Of a DNA stretch of 64,000 bases, positions 54,528 to 64,000 are shown piece after piece (the first letter of the stretch is position 1; each line of letters starts with the position of its first letter). A program made the position numbers and the translations under genes. The DNA comes from Ornithinimicrobium sp. CNJ-824 (GTDB lineage Bacteria; Actinomycetota; Actinomycetes; Actinomycetales; Dermatophilaceae). The stretch spans positions 124,001-188,000 of the forward strand of contig NZ_MKKA01000011.1 of assembly GCF_001942405.1 (NCBI RefSeq), in the 5' to 3' direction. The notes under the pieces are model-generated. The model made no database searches. It was not told the origin of the DNA and saw only the letters and a list, made by a program, of their open reading frames with translations.

Positions 54528-54937
54528 CGGTAGCCGGGCGGGACGGCCTCGACCCAGGCCCGCAGCGCGGTGTAGTGCTGCTCGTCGAGGGCCAGCTCGA
54601 AGGTGGCCGTCCCGTAGCGCACCGGCACCTGGATCAGGTCCTGGCGACCCAGACCGTGGGCGTCGTCGGCGGTCAGCGCGGTCGCCACGCCCAGGTCCAG
54701 CTCCCCCCGCAGCCACGGACCGTCGGAAAGACCGCCCGGCCCACGCACGGCCAGGCGGTCCTCGGTGAAGCGGAGCATGCCCCGACGCCAGTCCGCGGAC
54801 CCTCGTCGGTAGGCGGTCGGCATCGGCGGACAGATCAGGTCCTGGTCGGCGAACCGGTGGAAGAGGACCAGCCCCAGTCCCAGGATCACCAGCGCGCCGA
54901 CGGCGGCCAGGAGCACCAGGACGAGGCTCTCCGGCAT
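54509..54937 (-). CDS. DUF2550 family membrane protein
   Basis: 142 aa: one N-terminal helix (SLVLVLLAAVGALVILGLGLVLF) then a soluble beta-rich domain (RRGMLRFTEDRLAVRGPGGLSDGPWLRGELDLGV, FELALDEQHYTALRAWVEAVPPGYR). Actinobacterial DUF2550 proteins are regularly found directly after atpC, as here (4-nt gap to the atpC stop at 54942). Function unknown; co-occurrence suggests a link to ATP synthase or the membrane. Confidence 0.85.
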   Translation of the reverse strand: MPESLVLVLLAAVGALVILGLGLVLFHRFADQDLICPPMPTAYRRGSADWRRGMLRFTEDRLAVRGPGGLSDGPWLRGELDLGVATALTADDAHGLGRQDLIQVPVRYGTATFELALDEQHYTALRAWVEAVPPGYRQSRVA

Positions 54938-54941
54938 GGCG

Positions 54942-55226
54942 TCAGGCGGTGGCGGCGGTGGTCAGGCTGCCCGCGTCGACGCTGTCGGCGACGATGACGA
55001 CGCGGTCGTGGTCGACGGAGAGGAAGCCCCCGTCGATGGTCACCGTCTCGGTCGAACCGCCGCCGGTGACGATGCGCACGTCCCCGGTGACGAGGACGCC
55101 CAGCAGGGGGGTGTGGCCCGGCAGGATCCCCAGCTCGCCGTCGATGCTGCGCGCGCTGACGCTCGCGGCCTCGCCCTCCCAGACCTTGCGGTCGGCGGCG
55201 ACCAGCTGGACCTTGAGCTCACTCAC
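54942..55226 (-). CDS. atpC: ATP synthase epsilon subunit (F1)
   Basis: 94-aa short epsilon subunit, lacking most of the C-terminal helical hairpin, as I expect for this group. LKVQLVAADRKVWEGEAASVSARSIDGELGILPGHTPLLGVL is the classic beta-sandwich. GTG 55226 (VSELKVQL); the open frame upstream starts at a later-found codon without support. Separated from atpD by a CoA-transferase/hydrolase gene, with 69 nt between that gene and atpC. Confidence 0.94.
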   Translation of the reverse strand: MSELKVQLVAADRKVWEGEAASVSARSIDGELGILPGHTPLLGVLVTGDVRIVTGGGSTETVTIDGGFLSVDHDRVVIVADSVDAGSLTTAATA

Positions 55227-55295
55227 GGATTCTGTCCTCTCGGGTACGGCGGTCGGTGCTGCCAAGTCTACCGGTCCTGCGGGCCTGCCCGGGAC

Positions 55296-56525
55296 TCACG
55301 CCAGGCCCAGGTGCTCGGCCTCCTCCCACAGCTCGTCCCGGACCCGCGGGTGGGCGGTCCGTTCGATGAGGTGCCGCGCCTGCTCCTTCTCGCTGTGCCC
55401 GAACAGCGGCGCCACCCCCTGCTCGGTGACGATCGCCGAGGCCTGGAAGGAGGTGACCGGCTCGTCGACCATCGGCACGATCGTGGACACGTCGGCCTTG
55501 GGGTGCCAGGAGCGCAGCGCCATGATCGCCTGGCCGCCCTGGGAGTGCAGCGCCCCGACGATGAAGTCGGTCTGGCCGCCGAAGCCGCTGTGGATCCGGG
55601 CGTCGATGCGCGAGGCGTTGGCCTGCCCGAAGAGATCGACCTCCAGCGCGGTGTTGATCGAGGTCATGGACCGCTGCCGGGCGATGAGCGCCGGGTCGTT
55701 GGTGCGTTCGGTGCGCAGCAGGTGGACCCGGCGGTTGCCGTCGAGCCAGTCGTAGAGGTCCTGGGTGCCGAAGAGGAAGGACGTGGTCAGCGGGTGGTCG
55801 TCGTCGAGGGCCCCGGCGGCGTCGAGGGCGAGCACCCCGTCGGAGAACATCTCGGTCCACAGCCGCAGCCCCCGGTGGCCCGTCAGGGCCGCCAGCACCG
55901 CGTCGGGGACGGCCCCGATGCCCATCTGCAGGGTGGCCCCGTCGGGCACCATCGCGGCCACCCGCTCGCCGATGGCCCGCGCGTCCTCCCCCAGCGGGGC
56001 CGCGGCCGGAGGTGTCGGCAGCGGGCTGCTCGCCTCCAGCGCGAGGTCGATGTGCTCGACGGGCACCAGCGCGTCGCCGTGCGTGAACGGCATCCGGTCG
56101 TTGACCTGGGCCACGACCAGTCCGCCCCGTTCCCGGCAGGCCTCGACGGCGGCCGGCAGCACGTTGACCTCGATGCCGAGCGAGACCACCCCGTCGCGGG
56201 GTGGCGAGCAGTGCAGGAACACCGCGTCCACCGGCAGGGAGCGCCGGAAGAGCACCGGGACGAGGGACAGCCGCGAGGGTACGTAGCGCAGCCCCGGGTG
56301 CCGTCGCTGGCCTGCCCCCACGAAGCTGGTCTCGGCCACGACGCCGTCCCTCTCGGGCAGCCCGGGCGGGCCGTTGAGCGTGTTGAGCACGTAACGCTCC
56401 ACGTGCTCGTCGAGGACGCGCACCAGCTCCCAGGGCACGCTGTGGTTGCCGGAGGCGACGACCCGGGGGGTGTCGGGAAGGGCGCGGAGCGCGGCGGCGA
56501 GGGCCGGGGTGTCGACGGTGATCAC
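55296..56525 (-). CDS. Acetyl-CoA hydrolase/transferase family protein (between atpD and atpC)
   Basis: 409-aa class I CoA-transferase relative (acetyl-CoA hydrolase, 4-hydroxybutyrate CoA-transferase group). N-terminal domain VASGNHSVPWELVRVLDEHV; DAVFLHCSPPRDGVVSLG; C-terminal domain with GATLQMGIGAVPDAVLAAL, the catalytic glutamate in LWTEMFSDGVLAL and GGQTDFIVGALHSQGGQAIMAL, VTSFQASAIVTEQGVAPLFGHS. It moves CoA between acetate-like acids or releases acetate. GTG 56525. Same strand as the atp genes, 146 nt after the atpD stop. Confidence 0.9.
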   Translation of the reverse strand: MITVDTPALAAALRALPDTPRVVASGNHSVPWELVRVLDEHVERYVLNTLNGPPGLPERDGVVAETSFVGAGQRRHPGLRYVPSRLSLVPVLFRRSLPVDAVFLHCSPPRDGVVSLGIEVNVLPAAVEACRERGGLVVAQVNDRMPFTHGDALVPVEHIDLALEASSPLPTPPAAAPLGEDARAIGERVAAMVPDGATLQMGIGAVPDAVLAALTGHRGLRLWTEMFSDGVLALDAAGALDDDHPLTTSFLFGTQDLYDWLDGNRRVHLLRTERTNDPALIARQRSMTSINTALEVDLFGQANASRIDARIHSGFGGQTDFIVGALHSQGGQAIMALRSWHPKADVSTIVPMVDEPVTSFQASAIVTEQGVAPLFGHSEKEQARHLIERTAHPRVRDELWEEAEHLGLA

Positions 56526-56640
56526 CCGCCCATTGTCCCGTCGGGCCGGCCGGGCCGTCGCCCGGGGTCGCCCGTCCCCGTCCCCCGACCGGGACGACGC
56601 AGGGCCGGCGCGGCTCGTCTCCGCACCGGCCCCTCCGCCC

Positions 56641-56658
56641 ACCCCCACGGACGGGGGT
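56641..56658 (-). terminator. Hairpin just after atpD
   Basis: ACCCCC and GGGGGT arms (6 bp) around a 6-nt loop, 14 nt downstream of the atpD stop on the minus strand. It could stop or thin transcription before the CoA-transferase gene and atpC. Confidence 0.45.
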
Positions 56659-56671
56659 ATGGCGCGTCAGC

Positions 56672-58147
<1,476 letters not shown>

Positions 58148-59050
58148 TCACTTGGCGTCGGCGAGGGCGCTCGCGCCGCCCACGATTTCGCTGATCTCTT
58201 GGGTGATCTCGGCCTGGCGGGCCTGGTTCGCCAGCCGGGTGTAGGTCTTGATGAGCTCCTCGGCGTTGTCCGTGGCCGACTTCATCGCCCGCTGGCGGGC
58301 AGCCAGCTCGGACGCGGACGCCTGCAGCAGCGCGTTCCAGATCCGGGAGGTGACGTACTTGGGCAGCAGCGCGTCAAGGACCTCGCCGCCGTCGGGCTCG
58401 AACTCGTAGAGGGGGTAGATGTCCTCCTCCGTCGCCGGGCTGTCGTCCTCGACGACCTCCAGCGGCAGCAGCCGCACGACGTGCACCTCCTGGGTGACCA
58501 TCGAGACGAACCGCGTGGAGACGATGTGCAGCTCGTCGACCCCGCCGTTCTCCGAGCCCGCCACGAAGTCCTCGGTCAGCCGGGTGGCGATCTCCTTGGC
58601 CACCTCGAAGGTGGGCGCGTCGGAGAAGCCGGACCAGGACTGCTCGAAGGAGCGCCCGCGGAACTTGTAGTAGCCCTCGGCCTTGCGCCCGGAGAGGTAG
58701 GGGACGAACTCCTTGCCCTCGTCGTCGACGAGCAGCTCGCGCAGCTGCTCGCTGCGCTTGAGCACGTTGCCCGCGTAGGCCCCGGCCAGACCCCGGTCGC
58801 TGGTGATGATGAGCACACCGGCCCGGCGGACCGCCTCCCGCTCGGTGGTCAGGGGGTGGTCGACGTCGGAGTAGCTGGCGACGGCGGACACGGCGCGGGT
58901 GATCGCGTTCGCGTAGGGCGTCGTCTCGGCGACCCGCTGGCGGGCCTTGACCACGCGGGAGGCCGCGATGAGCTCCATCGCCCGGGTGATCTTCTTGGTC
59001 GACTGGACGGACCGGCTGCGCTGGCGGTACTCCCGCTGCTGCGCTCCCAT
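58148..59050 (-). CDS. atpG: ATP synthase gamma subunit (F1 rotor)
   Basis: 300 aa. N-terminal coiled-coil [20 protein letters not shown], then [36 protein letters not shown]-terminal coiled coil [16 protein letters not shown] and [24 protein letters not shown] 59050. Separated from atpA by 101 nt holding a 26-bp palindrome. Confidence 0.97.
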   Translation of the reverse strand: MGAQQREYRQRSRSVQSTKKITRAMELIAASRVVKARQRVAETTPYANAITRAVSAVASYSDVDHPLTTEREAVRRAGVLIITSDRGLAGAYAGNVLKRSEQLRELLVDDEGKEFVPYLSGRKAEGYYKFRGRSFEQSWSGFSDAPTFEVAKEIATRLTEDFVAGSENGGVDELHIVSTRFVSMVTQEVHVVRLLPLEVVEDDSPATEEDIYPLYEFEPDGGEVLDALLPKYVTSRIWNALLQASASELAARQRAMKSATDNAEELIKTYTRLANQARQAEITQEISEIVGGASALADAK

Positions 59051-59115
59051 ATCTCGCCTCTCTCGTGTGTCGGTGACGTCTGCGGTCGGTGCGTGCCTGC
59101 CGGCCGGGGCCGGGT

Positions 59116-59141
59116 ATGCCGTGGGGCGCGCCCCACGGCAT
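59116..59141. terminator. 26-bp perfect palindrome between atpA and atpG
   Basis: Positions 59116-59141 form a perfect dyad with 13-bp arms (ATGCCGTGGGGCG and its complement). One arm extends into the host octamer GTATGCCG. It sits 10 nt after the atpA stop, inside the atp operon, so partial termination or an mRNA-stabilising hairpin that adjusts subunit stoichiometry is likely. Confidence 0.7.
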
Positions 59142-59151
59142 CCCCGCGGGG

Positions 59152-60801
<1,650 letters not shown>

Positions 60802-60867
60802 GTCTCTTCTCCTCGTCGTCGTCCGCTGGCGCGGCCCGGGTGTCTGTCGTGGCGGGTATGGGGTGGC

Positions 60868-61673
60868 TCAGCTGGTCATCTGGCGGCGGGCGTCGGCCAG
60901 GCGCTGGCTGACGGTCCCGTCGATGACCTCGTCGCCGATCTCCACCCGGATGCCACCGACGACGTCCTCGTCGATGACCACGTTCGTGTGGACCTGGCGG
61001 CCGTACTGGGTGCTCAGGGCTGCGGTGAGCCGCTCGAGCTGCTGCGTGGACAGCGGCACCGCGCTGGTGACGGTCGCGGTGACCTGGTCCTGCCGGTCGG
61101 CGGCCTGCTCCAGGAAGGAGGCGACGGCCAGGTCGAAGCGGCGGCCCCGCGTGCCGGCGACGGCCTGCCGGGCCAGGCTGACCGTCTCCGGGGAGCTGCG
61201 CACCGCCAGCAGACGGTCCACCAGGGACCCCTTCGCCTGCGCGTCGGCCCGCCGGTCCGCCAGGGCGGCCTGCAGGTCGGGGGTGCCCTCGACGATCCGG
61301 GCGAACCGGAACAGCTCGTCCTCGACCTGCCCCAGCCGGCCGTGCCGCTGGGCCTGGGCGAGCATGGCCTCGACGCCGAGCCGCTCGAGCGCGGTCACCA
61401 GGTCACCCTGGCGCGGCCAGCGCTGGGCCACGGTGGCCCGGGCGACGGACAGGGCGTCCCCGCCGACCTTGCCGGCCAGCAGCCGTTCCGCCAGGGCGGC
61501 CTTGTCGGCGCCCTCGCGGGAGGGGTCGGCCAGGTTGCGGCGCAGCGTCGGGTTGGCGTCGACGACCCGGGCCACGGCCCACAGGTCCTCGGCCACCCGG
61601 GCCGGATCGCCCTCCAGCACCTGCTGGAGGGCCTGGTCGGCCTCGTGGTAGGACCGGCGGAAGGCGCTCTCCA

Positions 61674-61674
<1 letters not shown>
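60868..61674 (-). CDS. atpH: ATP synthase delta subunit (F1 stalk)
   Basis: 268 aa, longer than the E. coli protein (177) but typical for Micrococcales. N-terminal helical domain [24 protein letters not shown]; the end [42 protein letters not shown] (over two blocks) is the conserved delta C-terminus. ATG 61674 overlaps the atpF stop by one base (TGATG). Confidence 0.95.
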
Positions 61675-62282
<608 letters not shown>

Positions 62283-62351
62283 TCACGTGTGCGTGTCCCT
62301 CGGTGCCCTCACGGGCCCCGGCGGGACGGGTCTGGACGGGTCGGGGTCGGG

Positions 62352-62567
62352 TCAGCCGACGAAGAACGCGATGAAGAACAGCACCAGACCGAAGATGGCC
62401 AGCGCCTCGGCGAGCGCGAAGCCGAGGATGGCGATCGGCTGCAGCTTGCCCTGCGCCTCGGGCTGGCGGGCGACGCCGTTGATGTAGGCGGCGAAGATCA
62501 GACCCACGGCGATGGCCGGGCCGATGGTGGACAGGCCGTAGCCGAGCAGAGTGATGTCACCAGTCAC
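62352..62567 (-). CDS. atpE: ATP synthase c subunit (FO ring)
   Basis: 71-aa hairpin of two helices. The ion-binding carboxylate is Glu54 in [17 protein letters not shown]; the polar loop is [12 protein letters not shown]. No sodium-type ligand pattern (no Gln/Ser-Thr set) is visible, so proton coupling is expected. GTG 62567. 79-nt gap to atpF and 119-nt gap to atpB; the latter has a GGGGCGGCGCCCCG dyad near 62596-62609 that may act as a stability hairpin. Confidence 0.97.
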   Translation of the reverse strand: MTGDITLLGYGLSTIGPAIAVGLIFAAYINGVARQPEAQGKLQPIAILGFALAEALAIFGLVLFFIAFFVG

Positions 62568-62686
62568 GTCGTATCTCTTTCTGTGTGATGTCCCGACGGG
62601 GCGGCGCCCCGTCGAAGGCCTTGGAACTATTCAGTTGTGCGGGTGTGGTCGGTGGTCCGGGCGGGCGCCGGCCGTCGCGGGGACGG

Positions 62687-63508
62687 TCAGTGCTCGTCGG
62701 CGAGGGCGCCCCCGATGTAGGAGGCGGCCAGGAGGGTGAAGACGTAGGCCTGCAGGAACTGGACCAGCGCCTCGAAGGCGGTCAGCGCCACGCCGAGGAT
62801 CCAGGCGGGGATGGCGACCAGCATGAGGCCGGGGTCGTAGGTCTTGAACAGGTACCAGCCGCCGACGATGAAGACGACCAGGAGCATGTGGCCGGCGAAC
62901 ATGTTGCCGAAGAGTCGCAGGGCGAGCGTCAGCGGGCGGGTGATGAAGAAGGTGATGAGCTCCAGCAGGAGGATGAACGGCTTGATCCACCCCGGCAGGC
63001 CGCTGGGGAGCATGCCGCCCAGGTAGGCGCCGATGCTGCCCTTCTTGCGCAGCCCCACCCAGTGGTAGACGACGTACACCAGCAGCGTCAGCCCGATGGG
63101 GAAGGCCACCCGGGCCATCGTCGGGTTCTGGAACGGCGGGACGATGCCCATGAGGTTGTTCAGCAGGATGAAGACGAACAACGAGAACAGGAACGGCACG
63201 AACGGCATGAACTCCTTGCTGCCGATCATGTCGCGCGCGATGCCGTTGCGGCCGAAGTTGTAGACCTGCTCGGTCAGCCACTGGCCCTTGCCGGGCACGA
63301 GGGCGGCCTGCCGGGTGGTCAGCCACAGCCAGACCATGAGGATGACGGTGGCGATCGCCATGAGCAGCATCGGCCGGGTGAAGTAGTACTCGGTGCCCGG
63401 GATCGCGAACAGCGGCTGCCAGAAGTCGCCCGGCGTGGGCGGGAAGTGGCTGGACTCGCCTTCAGCCATGGGCAGCACCAGCCCAGCGGCCGTCATGGTC
63501 GCACTCAC
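62687..63508 (-). CDS. atpB: ATP synthase a subunit (FO)
   Basis: 273-aa membrane protein with five to six helices. The essential arginine lies in RPLTLALRLFGNMFAGHMLL, and the C-terminal helix pair FEALVQFLQAYVFTLLAASYIGGA is typical. GTG 63508; ATG 63496 (MTAAGLVLPMAEG) is an equally good start. First core gene of atpB-E-F-H-A-G-D. Confidence 0.96.
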   Translation of the reverse strand: MSATMTAAGLVLPMAEGESSHFPPTPGDFWQPLFAIPGTEYYFTRPMLLMAIATVILMVWLWLTTRQAALVPGKGQWLTEQVYNFGRNGIARDMIGSKEFMPFVPFLFSLFVFILLNNLMGIVPPFQNPTMARVAFPIGLTLLVYVVYHWVGLRKKGSIGAYLGGMLPSGLPGWIKPFILLLELITFFITRPLTLALRLFGNMFAGHMLLVVFIVGGWYLFKTYDPGLMLVAIPAWILGVALTAFEALVQFLQAYVFTLLAASYIGGALADEH

Positions 63509-63596
63509 GCGTTCTCCTTCACAGGGTGTTCGACGGGTGTCGGGGCTGGCTCCCGGACAGGGTGCGACGCCGTGGGGTCGCGGTGGGACACCGACG

Positions 63597-63887
63597 TCAT
63601 GACCTACCGTACCTGAGCCAGATGACGTACATGGACAGCACCATCCCGCCGAGCACCCCGACGGGCAGCAGGAACCAGGTGCCCAGCAGCAGGTCGAGCA
63701 CCCAGCCCAGCGCCCCGAAGCCCACCGGCCCGGCGAGCAGGTAGGCCAGCACGGCGTTGCCGAGGTCGGTCTGCCGGGCCATGCCCACGACCTCCCGCTC
63801 GGTGCCGCCGTGCGGCGAGGGGATGGAGGGGCGGGGCGGGTCGCCCGGGCGGCCGGCGTCGGGGCCCGGGGTGCCGGGGTCGGTCAC
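63597..63887 (-). CDS. AtpZ/AtpI-like small membrane protein
   Basis: 96 aa: Pro-rich N-terminus, then two helices (AVLAYLLAGPVGFGALGWVL and WFLLPVGVLGGMVLSMYVIW) with a DLLLGTW turn, the AtpZ pattern (family linked to FO assembly or Mg2+/Ca2+ transport in other bacteria). GTG 63887 overlaps the stop of the upstream gene (GTGA), so it belongs to the atp operon. Confidence 0.8.
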   Translation of the reverse strand: MTDPGTPGPDAGRPGDPPRPSIPSPHGGTEREVVGMARQTDLGNAVLAYLLAGPVGFGALGWVLDLLLGTWFLLPVGVLGGMVLSMYVIWLRYGRS

Positions 63888-64000
63888 CGGACCTCCCCCG
63901 GGAGCGTGACGTCCAGCTGGGGACGGGACCGCAGGTAGCCCACGACGAGGCCGGCCTGGAAGACCAGACCGGTGACGACGAAGGCGAGGACCAGCGGGAG
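63884..64000 (-). CDS. 3' end of a membrane protein gene, probably AtpI-like (partial)
   Basis: 39 codons to the window edge, reading LPLVLAFVVTGLVFQAGLVVG, then YLRSRPQLDVTLPGEVR before TGA at 63884. One hydrophobic helix and a short polar tail, upstream of and overlapping the AtpZ-like gene; position suggests ATP synthase subunit I, but too little is visible to be sure. Confidence 0.55.
   Translation of the reverse strand, partial: LPLVLAFVVTGLVFQAGLVVGYLRSRPQLDVTLPGEVR

Overview
The window is about 73% G+C (estimated by eye), almost wall-to-wall coding, with GTG starts and many 4-nt GTGA/ATGA stop-start overlaps. Gene content (GlgE glucan pathway, NucS, DUF2550 beside the ATP synthase genes, a mycoredoxin-like protein, DinB-type thiol-transferase fold, GatCAB) points to a high-GC actinomycete, plausibly Micrococcales. 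No rRNA, tRNA, CRISPR or transposase was seen, and no gene-free stretch exceeds 300 bases.

Layout. 1-4.8 kb: a ketol-acid-reductoisomerase-like fragment with degenerate active-site motifs, an ABC-2 exporter, endonuclease IV, a phosphohistidine phosphatase. 4.8-9.2 kb: gatC-gatA-gatB plus a 2-hydroxyacid dehydrogenase. 9.3-16.9 kb: one tightly overlapping minus-strand unit, cysteine desulfurase, mnmA, MetE-like protein, EamA transporter, ligA, DinB protein, membrane mycoredoxin. 16.9-20.2 kb: etfBA, enoyl-CoA hydratase, YbjN-like protein. 20.3-35.4 kb: alpha-glucan metabolism: glgX and glgP (convergent), then glgE, treS, a giant maltokinase-GlgB fusion and phosphoglucomutase in one direction. 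35.4-49.4 kb: CnoX-like co-chaperone, lipoprotein, DUF1353 membrane protein, proline iminopeptidase, Nramp-like transporter, methylmalonyl-CoA-related genes (meaB, mce), thiolase, amidohydrolase, AI-2E transporter, double 3-hydroxyacyl-CoA dehydrogenase. 49.5-50.2 kb: nucS. 50.2-53.5 kb: a lower-GC island with an orphan membrane-anchored protein and the 5' part of a gamma-glutamyltransferase gene. 53.9-64 kb: pduO-type adenosyltransferase, DUF2550 gene and the ATP synthase operon (atpZ-like, B, E, F, H, A, G, D), with a CoA-transferase/hydrolase gene between atpD and atpC.

How they fit together: TreS makes maltose from trehalose, the kinase module makes maltose 1-phosphate, GlgE polymerises it, GlgB branches it; GlgP, GlgX and Pgm take glucan back to glucose phosphate. 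MeaB, methylmalonyl-CoA epimerase and the cobalamin adenosyltransferase all serve adenosylcobalamin-dependent methylmalonyl-CoA mutase, which is not in the window. Etf, enoyl-CoA hydratase, hydroxyacyl-CoA dehydrogenase and thiolase are a scattered beta-oxidation set.

Data quality: at least twelve genes, including the essential atpF, carry apparent single-base indels, mostly shortened homopolymers. This looks like an uncorrected assembly rather than mass pseudogenisation; I annotate these genes at full length and mark each break. Two further signals are worth attention: a host-specific octamer GTATGCSG that recurs in genes and stem-loops but is absent from the island, and the mosaic border of the island inside the gamma-glutamyltransferase gene.
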